DNA of 64,000 nt, taken from NCBI GenBank assembly GCA_032622095.1, contig CP136069.1, forward strand, positions 40,898,194 through 40,962,193. Reading direction: 5' to 3'. Within the stretch, counting starts at the first letter, position 1; every line of letters starts with the position of its first letter. Positions 32,330 through 44,479 of the stretch are shown in pieces. Origin of the DNA: Siphonodentalium dalli. Its lineage: Eukaryota > Mollusca > Scaphopoda > Gadilida > Siphonodentaliidae. The notes beneath the pieces were generated by a model. It saw nothing but the letters and a program-made list of their open reading frames with translations, did no database searches and was not told the origin of the DNA. The position numbers and the translations under genes are program-made.

Positions 32330-32410
32330 TAGGCCAATGCATTCTCTTATATATAAGAGAATGCATTGGCCTAACAAATGTTATATTATTTTAAGAGAAT
32401 GCATTGGCAA
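32330..32410. mobile_element. Remnant of the palindromic MITE
   Basis: GGCCAATGCATTCTCTTATA and its complement are joined at the centre without the usual TCGACCATAGG core, followed by AAGAGAATGCATTGGCAAAG. Flanking TTAA ends are gone. Confidence 0.65.
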
Positions 32411-32468
32411 AGGGTTTTCGCAAAAATTCAGGAAGCTGCTAAAAATCTAAGTCAAAAAGATTCAAACC

Positions 32469-32507
32469 ACCCCCCCCCCCCCCCTCCCCCCCCCCCCCCC
32501 CCCCCCA
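32469..32507 (+). repeat. Long poly-C tract
   Basis: About 38 bases of C broken by one T. Length may be unreliable in the assembly. Confidence 0.8.
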
Positions 32508-32649
32508 TCCCACGCACTGCTGCAGCCGCTACAATGCTGCATTGAAAAAAATGGGTCGCGATATCTGTAAAACATGCTCCATTTCTACCTGTTAAAAATC
32601 TAAGTGGATATGCCTAATTTTTTTACCACGTTTCTTGCCATATCTAGAA

Positions 32650-34020
32650 TTAAGGGTCTATTCTCATTGCACACGCGCGTGCGATTAATCGCAGCGTTTT
32701 TTAAGGTCGAGCGGCTCTATATGTGTGTTCGATGGCATTCCTTCCTCCCACTGCTAAGAGTTCCCACAATAGGGGTGGGGTCTGACGAACACATTCATAC
32801 ACAGGTCTAGGGTAGGTTGGAGGATGATAATAAAGTACTTTCGGTTGGGGGTGACCAAAAAAAGGCCTATATATGCTGACACATTAACTTTAATTTTCCT
32901 CAGTTAGATTTACTCAAGTATAAGTTGAGTATAACGAGCCATGCCATCAAAATGACATAAGTTTTGAGGACACAATTATATCTAGCTAATTATAATTAGA
33001 AATAGAGGGTTCAATTCCATGTAGTTGGGCATAAATATGCATATTTTATTCCAGCTTGAAACGTATATAACACTATATAGTACGATCACAACCCAGATTA
33101 CAGGAGTTTTATGTATATAATTGTTATTATCACTCAAGATTATCAAAAGTGTACGATTCAAGTGGTTGAATTAGATCTTTCAACGTTTTACCTTATAGTT
33201 AGCTAGGTCTGACAAAAATCGTCTTTCTGAATAAAGCTCATTTAAAACATTTGTACTCAAACATATGATATCCAGTAAAAATTATGGGGAAAGAGGGGAT
33301 GAGACCCCAATTTGTTGGGAGAAAAACAAATAGATTTGCATGTAGGGGGGCGTTTTTTTTTTTCAGACCCCCCTCCCCAATCATCGAGTGCTCATTTGTA
33401 TAGCCGCTGACAACAGCGACAACGCGGTACTATAATTGACGAACCACCATTCAAATAGAATAAGTGATGGGACTCATAATTCGACCTTAAGAGTCACACG
33501 CGCATCGTTTCAGGTCGAATTCTGTCGCCAGGACGCTGTTCGCATGCATGATCGATTGATTTCAATTTGATCGCCATTGGCGGCTTATCATCAGTGATCT
33601 CACATGCTAAACGGCACATTACTATCAATCTATATATTCACAATCTTGGGTACAGTGTTGCGCGAGACTGACAGGTAATATAATTCGACTGAATTCTACA
33701 AAAATCACCACTGATGCTAGCTATACGTTGGAAACTTCTTTCCGAGCCATTTCCTTTCCGTACTTCATTTATTATTTTATCGCCCATCAGTTATGAGAAT
33801 GACTGTACCCGGATAGTATATGTGACCGAGTGAACCATGCCATTCTCTGTAACGGCTATCTCGATGACGAGGTTGATTTCATAAGATGATTGGTCACGAA
33901 TAGGACGTGGTTGTTTGAGGAAGGTAATTGATCACGAATCGCGCTGTGTTATGTTAACACGCACCTTAAAAAACGCTGCGATTAATCGCACGCGCGTGTG
34001 CAATGAGAATAGACCCTTAG
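32650..34020. mobile_element. 1.36-kb TIR element at a TTAA site
   Basis: Terminal inverted repeats of about 55 bp, GGGTCTATTCTCATTGCACA at 32654 with its complement ending at 34016, identical over nearly all of that length. TTAA precedes the left end and TTAG follows the right one, consistent with a TTAA duplication with one later change. No transposase frame. The right end abuts a fragment homologous to the GT92 exon 2, so the element probably inserted into that pseudogene. Confidence 0.75.
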
Positions 34021-34146
34021 TCTGGTGTCACAAATACATGCGCGTTGTTGGATCCGCGCACAAATACAGCCACGTTGTTGGGTCCGCGCATCCCCGAACA
34101 ACAATAATTATTGCCACTGATATGGAATCATTGTCGTCCATGCATT
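34019..34146 (-). pseudogene. Fragment of a GT92 glycosyltransferase exon
   Basis: The stretch aligns with 45330-45414, the 5' part of exon 2 of the GT92 gene: TCTGGTGTCACAA against TCTCGGTGTCACAA, GTTGTTGGGTCCGCGCAT against GTCGTTGGTTCCGCGCAC, and ATTGCCACTGATAT shared exactly. A small internal duplication of the GTTGTTGGATCCGCGCAC unit (34043 and 34073) destroys the frame. The homology stops at about 34146, where another dispersed repeat starts. Confidence 0.65.
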
Positions 34147-34250
34147 CCCCTAGAACGCGTTCCCTCCTTCATCCCGAATATTCCCAAGAACAACAACACC
34201 CATATATTGGATAGCGCGTTGAATCGTCACGCGGACCACATTTATTCACA
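34147..34250 (+). repeat. Dispersed repeat (partner 36660-36755)
   Basis: CCCCTAGAACGCGTTCC, CATCCCGAATATTCCCAAGA and GATAGCGCGTTG occur in the same order in both places, nearly identical. Confidence 0.75.
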
Positions 34251-34299
34251 CCAACTACACATAATCATTCCAATATACATGCACAAACACATTCCATCA

Positions 34300-35061
34300 C
34301 AACCATATAAACAAACAAGGACATTCCATCACAATTACATCGGCCATTTGCATCTGCGCAGATGGCCCAGCGCCCAACATCACTAAATGTTCTAAATCAC
34401 ACCCGAGATAGAAAATGACATCATTGTGTACACGCCCACCTGCAGCTGCGCAGATGAAAGAACATCACTGAATGTTCTAAACCGCGCACTGTGAATGACA
34501 GTGCAGCATTATAGTATATCACGCACACTACCCGGACCGTGCATCACATTTCAGTGCACCACCGCGAACTGACATTGAATCGCATCGCATGCGCGTCACT
34601 ATAATGACAGTGTACAATTAGTCACCAATATATACGCAATTTGCCTATTCCATCGGAAATATGTACGGAGATATATGGCATCAAGTCCACTTTTACTGTA
34701 GTATTCCACAAAACAGTTCACAAAAAACCGCGTTTCATCGGTTCTAACATTTAATCATTCACAATTCTCAATGCTCAAATATCCAAATATTCCACATGTC
34801 AGTCCACTAGAAATACTTAAAATAGAACAAATAGCCACCTATTAAGCATTGAGGGATGACTGCATCGAATTATGGAACCAAAATGTCCGTTTGCATCTCC
34901 GCATACTCCAGAACATCACTGAACGTTCGGAAAGCGTATACTGCATGAGCAGTACAACGTGGGTCTGCATTACCTATAATTCTAATTGAATTAATATGCA
35001 TATATATTCGCCAATAATGGAAACAATACAACATATACCATATATATACACACATATACAT

Positions 35062-35115
<54 letters not shown>

Positions 35116-35560
35116 CGATAAGCATCGAACAAGACTTTGTTTATAATACACCAATCGCCCGTCTGCCACTGAGCACACGGTCAGAAACCAAACATCACTG
35201 GTTCCAACACGACACTGTAATGACAGTGAGAATATAGTTTTGTCCAGTTTACATATATATCGCCATTATGTATCAATAAGCATCCATACAATCCTAGAAT
35301 ACACCAATATCCCATCTGCCTCGCGCATACGATCATAAAACCAAACTTCATTTGTTCTAACACGACACTGTACTGACAGTGAGCATAATATAGACCCGTT
35401 TAACCATTGTGAATAACCACGGTTACTCGGTTTCATCTTGAAAAATTTACGAATCTCAAATTTCCATATATCCACAAGTAAATCCAATGGTAATTCGTAT
35501 TCCAATTACACACCATGCAGATAACAAGATACACTATAGATGCAGTGGATGCTCTGCACT
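34300..35560 (+). repeat. Degenerate tandem repeat, units of roughly 100-180 bp
   Basis: Words such as CATCTGC, AACATCACTGAATGTTCTAA, CACGACACTGTAATGACAGT and ATATCGCCATTATG recur about six times with much divergence. The last two units (about 35160-35240 and 35310-35395) are the clearest pair. Decayed satellite-like DNA. Confidence 0.55.
35069..35112. repeat. (TA)n microsatellite
   Basis: About 21 TA units with minor interruption at the edges. Confidence 0.9.
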
Positions 35561-35757
35561 TCAACATACAACCGATGCTATATGATAATATATGTTGCAT
35601 ACGGCCAGTCGGATCTACATTAGAAAGACTATTCGAGTCTTAACACACTACGATATATTACTCTACATGTAATACTGATTTATGTAACATAATATATACA
35701 ATATATATATACAATCATATTATACAATCATCATGGATTTCACCATAAAAGACAACA

Positions 35758-36151
35758 TTAAAGGTACTCAATCCGATCAGAGGGTCCCCATCTCAACAGA
35801 TTCCAACAACTACAAAATTTTATCAAAGGTCACTTTAGTTAGCAGAATCGATTAATTATCCAAACATAATGCTAACGACTGTGAACTACCGTATATAATT
35901 GCCCAAAATGTGTTGTATAGCAACATTTTGTTCAATGGAACTTAGTATCGAGAGTATGTCGGTCGGCTTTTTCGGCAAACTTCTGGGACAGAAAGTATTC
36001 CCGATAATGAAAAATAATAGATTTCTAAAATCGATATCTAATAAATCTTAGCTTTGATGGGTGGCTTCCTCGACTCGAATCAAATATTTTTGACCCCCGA
36101 AGCCATTGAAATTGTAATTGAGAGGAGTTTTATCGGATTGAGTACCTTTAA
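35758..36151. mobile_element. AGGTACTC fold-back element, copy C
   Basis: 394 bp bounded by TTAA. Ends are AGGTACTCAATCCGATCAGA and TATCGGATTGAGTACCT. It shares AAATCGATATCTAATAAATC and CGACTCGAATCAAATATTTT with copies A and B. Confidence 0.8.
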
Positions 36152-36514
36152 CCATAATGTTACTACGGTACGTGGCCGGCCAGGAAAAACCATAGATAAA
36201 AACCCGTAGGATAAAACACCTATGGAAACCTGTGCCACCGAACCAATGCCAAGTATCAACTTATACCGTCCGATCTCTACCAGATCTGTCGATCGGTACC
36301 GTACCTCAGTGTCGGCTTATCACTGGCAACATTATTTCATGCACACAAACCACTCTCTACATTTTCTCTAAATCGGTGTCAGCAATTAAGCTAATACATG
36401 ACATGTATTTCATCATACAAAAACATGTATCGATTTGATTCATGAAAGAACTATCAGATTCATTGCAATGTGGATATATACACGTATTAACGCCTCGTAT
36501 ACCGTAAACATTTA

Positions 36515-36755
36515 GGCGGTCCACACCCGAAGACGGAATCAACGCAGAAGACCATAAACCTCTCGCCAACGAGAAGCGCCGCATTCGGCGATTCGTCTTT
36601 CACGCTAGGGGAAAATACTTTAACTCTAATTCCCTCCGGTCAAACGACTTAAACAATATTTCCCCTAGAACGCGTTCCATCCTTCATCCCGAATATTCCC
36701 AAGAACAACAACACCCATATTGGATAGCGCGTTGCATCGTCACGCGGACCACAGA
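36515..36755 (+). repeat. Composite dispersed repeat (partners 43898-44050 and 34147-34250)
   Basis: 36515-36655 (GCGGTCCACACCCGAAGACG ... CTCCGGTCAAACGACTTAAA) matches 43898-44045; 36660-36755 matches 34147-34250. The two homologous blocks are adjacent here, which suggests that the pieces near the GT92 fragments at 34019 and 44053 derive from one larger duplicated unit. Confidence 0.7.
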
Positions 36756-37540
36756 TTGACAAAGAAAGAATGATGAATAATTAGATATCCCCAATTTCTA
36801 ATAAAACTAAAGCGGCACACTGAGTACCTTATCACATTCTGATCTTCGACAATGGTGCCATTGAATCTGTTATCGAAAATTTCAAGATTAACACATCTGT
36901 TTCGAATATACTGTTCTGTCGGTTATTTACATATAATAAATATATATATTGGCCATATGCATGTCATAAATTCATAATGCTATATCATTGCAGTGAATCT
37001 TACACACTTAGCCCACATAATGATAACACATATCCGCAACACTATATGATTACTAGCTTATATGCTGATTCCAATTTTAACAAGAACCATCTGGAATTCA
37101 GTTCTAAGATATAGAGAACACACGAGTTCCGTTGATATATAGAATGATTTCATAGTCCCATCAGTCTGCTACATGCAAACATATGAATTCAGCGCCCATT
37201 TCCAATTGAACACTGTTTCGGAGACGAATCCGCACCGATTGATGACAGCCAATCTGGGATGTCTACACACTCCGGTAAAACCAAGCTTTTCGCCATATAC
37301 GCCTGGAATGGAACATCGACAAAACCAGTACGCACAGTCACCAGAAATATTTCAAACAAATTTTCAAAACAATTTGTGTAAATTGGAATAACCATTCCCT
37401 AATTAATTGTTAGAAATCCGCAATTTTGAAAAGTTGACAACTCTATGTAATATATGGTATATTTATATTAATGTTCACAATACAAGCAATCTTGTATGCA
37501 CCCCTGCATCAGTGAGAATGCGGAGCAAACCAACTGCTAT

Positions 37541-39964
37541 CACGGCACAATCGTTTCGACGATTCTACGACCAATTCCACGATTCTGCGGCTTGACAACC
37601 ACGGTGCTACGGCAGTTCAACGATTCTGCGGCCTTATTATATGTGATATTTTATGGTAAACTTAGATAATGGGGCCTTTTACTGAATTGGGACGATAAAA
37701 GTGGGCTTCTTCTTGTATGCATTGTGTAGAGTAGACTTTGCAGGTCCACCAGGTTGACTCACGTAATACATACGAAGATGCGATCAATACATAAAATGAG
37801 TCACAATCGGCTCGGTCAAGTCTGGATAATCCGATCGAACCGCGAACCGATCGCAAAAAGTCGTTTCTTGGGCTACAAGGGGACATCAACAGTGCGAAAA
37901 TTAACATCCAACGTTAGCTTTGATAAGCATAAATGTATTATTTGTCAAATTCGTACCTCCGTTGACGCAATATTCGATTAAACTACACACATAAATGCAG
38001 TGTCAACTATTTGACAACGCCCCGATTCGACCATGACAACGACGATTGTGCGACTCGTTGAACGGTAATTTTCATTCGTATACGACGTATCTGTCACTGC
38101 GTGATCGGACAGCTTAGTTGTGCGTGTAAGCCCATGTATGCTGCATCAATAAATGTTTGGAACAGTACCTTCGTTGTATCATGCACATGTCCTGGGTTCA
38201 ATACAGTACTGTATTTACTGATCCCCACATGTGAAGGTATAGAGACCAAGTCACATAAGAGATTTGTCGCTAAACGAGCATTCTTTAATTTTTTGAACAT
38301 GACAAAATGCCCGACTTATATGTACCTGAACATTTTCCTTCTTGGTGCACCTAGCGGCTTTGTAATTTTTGTAAAGTTGACTTGTTCATTCGAAAATGTT
38401 ACCACTTACCCTACCATAACATGAGTTATTTTAGTCATATTCTGATTAGCAGGTAGGCCCTACATATAAAGATATCCTCGAAAAATTATTTTGACCGTTT
38501 AGTTACTTTTATAAATGTGTTTGTATGAAAGTATTAGTTAAAATTCTTTATGGTTATCTGAAACTGAAAGTAATGAGCAACACTTTAAACAAAATAAAAG
38601 GGATGGATGCCAGAAAATTGCAGTAAAAACGTATACATACATAAAATAGTAGAACATTGGGTTGGTTGGTCCCGAAAGTAGCCAAACTAAAAAAATAACC
38701 TATCGGGATACGCTGATTTATGACCCCCTACCCCTGATCCCCCGGTTCGGACGCCAACTTGCCGGTATATTATTAACATGGGGTGTTTTGTTGCGGTAGT
38801 ATTTTTAATTGGGTAAACTGGTGTGTGCATACTTCAAATGATTTAAGAATTAATAGGAAATAAATGTCATAGAATTGTAATATCTGGAGGCAAATCTTGA
38901 CTGCGCGAGGGAATTATATTTTAGATAACTAGATTTTAATCACAAATAAATAAATAATTATAGAATATCATTTTCACCGTTTATATATATATATACCTGG
39001 ATGTCAAAATATGGAATTATACTCAAAACGAAATATTAAGTTTCATGTGTGGAGTTAATTTCTAACATGAAGGCGACCATTCCCCATCATCGATACCACA
39101 ACGCAACTGAGAATAAGACATGTTGGCCATAAGAAAATACGGAGGCATTGTGAGTCGGCTGCTAGTTAGGCGTACAGACAGACGGAAGGAAAGTTGGATA
39201 GGCGGAAAATTTAAATCATGTAATGTGTGGTGCACAGATATGGAAATTAAATCTGTACAGTATATATATAGCAATATACGATTCGACATTACTTTATTTT
39301 CCAAAGCTGGCTCCAAATAAAAGAGTCTTAATCTCGTAGCCTTGAGGTCGTGTGATTCATATGCATATTCATGTCTATAGCGAGCGTGACATTCATTAGA
39401 AAACGACTTCTCGTGAACACAAGTTAATGAAATTTCAATTGCTGGTCTCACAATCGTCGTTGTCATAGTCGACTACTCGGCGTTGTCAATTGAGTGCGAT
39501 GATATCCCCCACAAATATGGACACAGCGCCATCAATAACAGAACTGAGGTTAACATTAGTTGTGAAAAATCAACCAAAGACGTATGGCTATGTTATTATT
39601 TGGTTTCAACTCAATTTTATAGGACATTATATATATTTTCTCAACTCTAAAGACGAATTTCACACAGTGATGTGTGTAAATCCAAAACAACTGGTCTATT
39701 TGTGTCAAAGATTATGTATTGTTGTGCTAACTGTCTAGTGCTGAACTCTCTACCGATTATCGAATCGAAGATCGCCGTACCTAATAGAAATATAATATGT
39801 GGTACATAACTGTATATATTTCTGGAATTATTCATTTCTTAATGTTTTTTTCGTGTTTATCGCATCAGCCTGGTCACAGAATCGTTAAATTGCCGCAGCA
39901 CCGTGGTTGTCAAGCCGCAGAATCGTGGAATTGGTCGTAGAATCGTCGAAACGATTGTGCCGTG
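37541..39964. mobile_element. 2.4-kb TIR element starting CACGGCACAATCG
   Basis: The left end (37541-37632) is nearly the exact reverse complement of the right end (39873-39964) over about 90 bp: CACGGCACAATCGTTTCGAC and GATTCTGCGGCTTGACAACC are shared. The interior is AT-rich with no recognisable transposase, so the copy is non-autonomous or fully decayed. No clear target duplication; flanks are GCTAT and TGATC. Confidence 0.75.
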
Positions 39965-41289
39965 TGATCGTTATGCAGCCCAATCAGACGTCATGTCTAA
40001 CCCGGAAACCACATTTGATCAAATATTTCACGTGATTTACACAATTTCACACATTCGGAACCATACTAAGAATTTCGAATTATTTCGTGGAAAAAACGAT
40101 TGTACCATCCTCAACGCAGCAGCTTACAATAATATAACTGCGTGCTGTTACACATATATAGTAAGTGTATAACCACAATTTAGCTCCCAATTTCGGAATT
40201 TATATATACATTTGTTTCATGGTGCCTGTGTGTATATGTATTCTAATATATATACATCAGTTCCCAAACCCTTTGGGGCACATTGTCAATTAACCAAGAA
40301 GAATTATACTTATCTTCAATCTTAGAACTCATCGCCACCATAATTGCTCAACCGGACGATTCCCTTCAGAAGACATCAGCGTACGCCGCTATCTTGATGT
40401 ACTGTATAACTTCCGAATTTGATGCACAACAGCGCAAGGCGAACTGGTAATGGCACAGTGTATAAAACGTACAAACATTCAATCGGAAGTTGTTTTCGAA
40501 AAGACGAAAAATGCTATTTTTAGAACGTAAATGTGACAGAAATATCACAACAACACCACAAAATCCAGGTTTCAGACGGACACACGGTTGCACCACATCT
40601 ATAAACGTAAGGTGTATATTGTACATACACATTTGCCGATCGTAAGCGGGCTCCATTTGAGCGAAGGACTCTGTGTAATAGATAAAAACGGCCTTTACTT
40701 TGATCACTTCAGAAAATAATTTTCTCGCAAAAATTCCCTCTTCAAAAGTCATTTTAACACATATCGTCGGAAATCCCACTATATTGCAACGGAAAGGCCG
40801 TTATGTGTGTAACATACATGGACATGCCCTTGGCTCGAGTGTATTCACAATTTGAACGTAGAGAGTATTTATTTGGACACCCCGCTCTCAGTCTATGTAC
40901 GCCTAGTTGTTTAATTTGATGATCACTAGTTGCCAAAAATATGTACGTCAAGTTGTGATGATGGGATTTGTGTGCAAAGACGAACCCATGAATTAGGTTT
41001 CCATATTAGAGCTACTCGGCCTCCCGATGGTCATTATTAACCTTCAATCACAAGAGGAAGGGGCTATTCCGCTCCACATCCATTTTCCGATTCTGGGATA
41101 AGGATCAACCCCATCCAAACTGCTTCAAATGACTATTTTACTCAGTTTTCCTGATCTATCTTTTCCTATCAATGTTCCGTATCATGATTATAGAAGCACT
41201 TCTACTTTTATATACCAACAGCACTGCAAAGTTTCAAAACAATTCTCCAATAAATGTGGGCTGTAGGGTATGCTGATGATTGACATTTT

Positions 41290-41720
41290 AAATCCAAGAT
41301 GGCCGCAGGTGGCCATGTTTGTTTTAAACAAATTTTGGGGAACAATGGAGGCTCCCATCTAGAGGTCACGTCGAAGATCCATATGGAGTTCGGTGACGAT
41401 TTGATGAGAAATGTGACCTGTAAGGTGTGCTAAAGGATTTGGTCATACAAAAAGTAAAATCCAATATGGCCGAAATGGCAGCCATTTATTTTACAAATTT
41501 GGGAAAGAATCAAAGGCACCCATCGAGAGGTCAGAGCGAAGATCCATATAAAGGTTGGTGATGATCGGTTGAGGGATAAGCTCTGCATTGTGTGTTAAAG
41601 GATTTAGTTATGCAAAGAGTAAAATCCAAGATGGCTGCCAGTGGCCATATTTTTCATAGAAAATCATTCAAATTTGACAGCTCCCATCTATAGGTGATCC
41701 TCGTTGAAATCGGTCAAAGT
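41290..41720 (+). repeat. Degenerate tandem repeat, period about 160 bp
   Basis: AAATCCAAGATGGCCGCAGG at 41291 and related words at about 41458 and 41617, each followed by GAGGTCA ... GAAGATCCATAT and GTGTGYTAAAGGATTTRGT. Two and a half diverged units. A related CAAGATGGCGGCCAAAATG word occurs near 61668. Confidence 0.65.
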
Positions 41721-41783
41721 TTGTTTTAACTCATTTGTTTTATTTTATTACAGTTTTTTAGTAGTCTATTTTTATTTGAAGAG

Positions 41784-42193
41784 TTAAAGGAACTCAATCC
41801 GAAATGTCGCTCGCAAATTACTATTTCCTTGGCATCGGCGGTAAAAGATATTTGATTCGAGTGGATGAACCGACCAATCAAAGCTCAGAGTGATCAGATC
41901 TCGATCTTTGAATCCTATTATTTTTATTTTAAGTGGCCCAGTAAATAGTCGACGAGAAGACTTCTCTGAACAAATTGCGGATGAAGATGGATAACTCTAA
42001 AATCAAGTGATTTTTTGTGTCAGATATTTGACAATAACATGTTTTGGGCAATGTTATACTATAGTTGACTGTGATTAATATTAGTTTTGGGCAATTACTC
42101 GATTCTTATAACTGATGCGGCATTTCAAACAAAAATTGTTGTTGTTGGAATCTGCTGATATGGGGACCATCGAATCGGATTGAGTACCTTTAC
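41784..42193. mobile_element. AGGTACTC fold-back element, copy D
   Basis: 410 bp with left end TTAAAGGAACTCAATCCGAA and right end TCGGATTGAGTACCTTTAC. The right TTAA is changed to TTAC. It shares ATTTGATTCGAGTGGATGAA and GTTGTTGGAATCTGCTGA with the other copies. Confidence 0.75.
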
Positions 42194-43138
42194 GTGAAGA
42201 GTTTACATTTATTTGAAGAATCTATTATTGTGCTATGTTTTCATTTACATCAGGTTGAATAAATGATTTTTAATATAACTATTTAAATATGAGCCTTTCC
42301 ATGCCAATGTGCATTGATAGATCCTGAACATTTAGCAAGCTGACATTTTGATTACCCTTGGTGTCATTCCTCATTATTAACTGCTGGTGAACTCTAACCC
42401 CATACCAAGAGTTAAGTGCATACCTATTACATAATAGAAGCATTCTTAAAACCTTTTGTCCCATTATTTTGAAAACAATGACTCTAGAAAAAAAATTACA
42501 GGGCCAGGAAAAATGTGTAAGCAGGGCTGCAGAAACAACCACCGCCCCGCTTAGTGTTCGGAAAAACAATTGCAGACCCCACCCCTGACTTATACACAAT
42601 TTCATCACAGAATACAACATATTTCCTCAACCCCCAAATACAGTTTTGTTACATGCGGAGTCGATTAAAAGTAGCTAAATGTTAATCAGAATACCTTGTT
42701 TGATTCAGGCAGAGTCTATAAGTTCAATGAGGTGACATTTCGAAGACATAGTTATGTTTAAGTGGGTCGAAAGGAACATATCATTACTGTATGATTCCTG
42801 TACAACGTCGCAACTGGTATTGTCGTCGTACACAACTAGGCGTACATAGACTGACGAGTGGGGTGTCCAAATAAATACTCTCTATACTTTCAAATTGTGA
42901 ATACACTCGAGGCAAGGACATGTCCATATATGTTGCACACATAACGGCCTTTCCGTTGCAATATAGTGGGATTTCTGACAGATGCCGGCTATGTGTTAAA
43001 ATGACATTTGAAGAGGGAATTTTTTGCGAGAATATATGTTTCTGAAGTGATCAAAGGCCGTTGTTATCTATTAATGACATATTATGTACTTGTTCAGGTG
43101 CGTGAAACCGAAAAGTTAATATTCGGGTGCTATGCCAA

Positions 43139-43450
43139 CTTGAGGAATGTAGCATTCTACTAACATCACCGAAAATCTCAAGCAAATCGACCGTACCACT
43201 CCATAGAAAACATTGTCTGAACTACGCTAAATTGTAAATATTTACTACTCGAATCGGGATGCTTCTATCGGCGATAAACTAACGAAAACGATTTCGCCAT
43301 CGGCAGTCACTGCATTTAAATAATATAAAATAATGTCGGTGTGTGTTGTCAATTTAGATATAATATTTGTAAAAATAACTACTTTGAACAAGATTATTCT
43401 CCATTTCTATTTGATCACGTCCCTACCGCGGAGTGTTTCACATCACTTTA
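43139..43450 (+). repeat. Dispersed repeat, copy 2 (partner 2190-2505)
   Basis: Diverged copy of 2190-2505 in the same orientation, interrupting the right arm of the 40454-43670 structure. The absence of this sequence from the left arm shows it arrived after the inverted duplication. Confidence 0.7.
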
Positions 43451-43897
43451 AACAGAGTCTTTCGCTCAAATGGAGCCCGCTTACGATAGGAAAATGTGTA
43501 TGTACAATATATACTTACGTGTATAGCTGTGGTGCAACCGTGTGTCCGCTTAAAACCTGGATTTTGTGGTGTTCTTGTTATATTTATGTTGCATTTACGT
43601 TCTAAAAATAAAACATTTCGTGTTTTCGAAAGCAACTTCCGATTTTATGTTTGTACGGTTATACACTGTGAATATGTCTCACTCAATCAAGCCGGTCAAA
43701 ACGATCACGAAGTCGTCACACTAATCAGCTTAGCTCACAGTGACCAACGTCCGTGTCATATCATCAGCGTAACATGCCATTGTCCGTTCGATTTGGATAT
43801 TGAGTTAATGCATGAATCTGTAATGCGATAATGTCTTGGTGGCTTCAATATATTTTAACTCCGGCAATATGCACACTCAATATGGCTGCTCAACAAA

Positions 43898-44087
43898 TTT
43901 TGGCGGTCCACACCCGAAGACGGAATCAACGCAGATGACCATAAACCTCTCGCCAACGATCGAGAAGCGCCGCATTCGGCGATTCGTCTTTCACCGCCAG
44001 GGGAAGTACTTTAACTCTAATTCCCTCCGGTCAAACGACTTAAAGAATATTTACATTGCACGTGAAATAAGCGTCACTTAACCTGTG
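43898..44087 (-). pseudogene. Repeat block joined to a copy of the GT92 exon-2 acceptor region
   Basis: 44053-44087 (ACATTGCACGTGAAATAAGC ... CTTAACCTG) matches 45420-45452, the first bases and splice acceptor of GT92 exon 2, with about four differences. The adjoining 43898-44050 matches 36515-36655. Together with 34019-34146 it shows that pieces of this exon were duplicated locally. Confidence 0.55.
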
Positions 44088-44479
44088 GTTACAGGACACC
44101 AATTATTCTCCATAGGCGACAGTGTTAACGTCCGGGGCTATGCTCGATTCCTTGTGAATTCAGGAACTTTCTAACCTAGTCAATTTTGAAGAATGGCTCC
44201 TCGGACCCAATTTGACCCAAAAAATTTAATAGGTTCGTGTTGGTTTTCCACCTTTAAATTTACCGCTTTTGATACTGCCCTAATTTCGCAGAAAAATTCA
44301 TCACCAAATTTTCAAACATACCCCCATTAAATGCCAGGTTAATTATTTCACCCACTCTGTATCAATATTCATCTAGGTATAATATTTCCATGGTGGCTTT
44401 GATTTTTTCTTGTTTTTGCATTAATTTTATCCCAATCATAATCAACCATTCAGCTGCCAGATGTGATTTTATGCTGACA

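Larger units (their letters stand above)
40454..43670. mobile_element. 3.2-kb structure with about 460-bp inverted arms
   Basis: The left arm 40454-40910 is the reverse complement of sequence at 42832-43670, e.g. CATAACGGCCTTTCCGTTGC and CAAATAAATACTCTCTA, and CCTGGATTTTGTGGTGTT nearer the outer end. The right arm is longer because a dispersed repeat (43139-43450) was inserted into it. The interior contains tandem units (41297-41720) and the AGGTACTC element at 41784. No ORF is conserved beyond the arms; matching peptide stretches in the two arms follow from the DNA identity. Confidence 0.65.

Noticed and set aside
33545-33605. Second hammerhead-like motif (CTGATGATAAGCCGCC on the minus strand)
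   Set aside because: CUGAUGA is present but the following stem is interrupted and GAAA comes too late to form the core.
35069-35112. Replication origin or telomere-like sequence
   Set aside because: It is an ordinary (TA)n microsatellite; no telomeric TTAGGG repeats occur nearby.
40366-43831. Conserved protein in two copies (shared VVQPCVRLKPGFCGV)
   Set aside because: The shared peptide comes from the two inverted DNA arms; frames are short, identity is no higher in coding than in non-coding positions, and no start or splice support exists.
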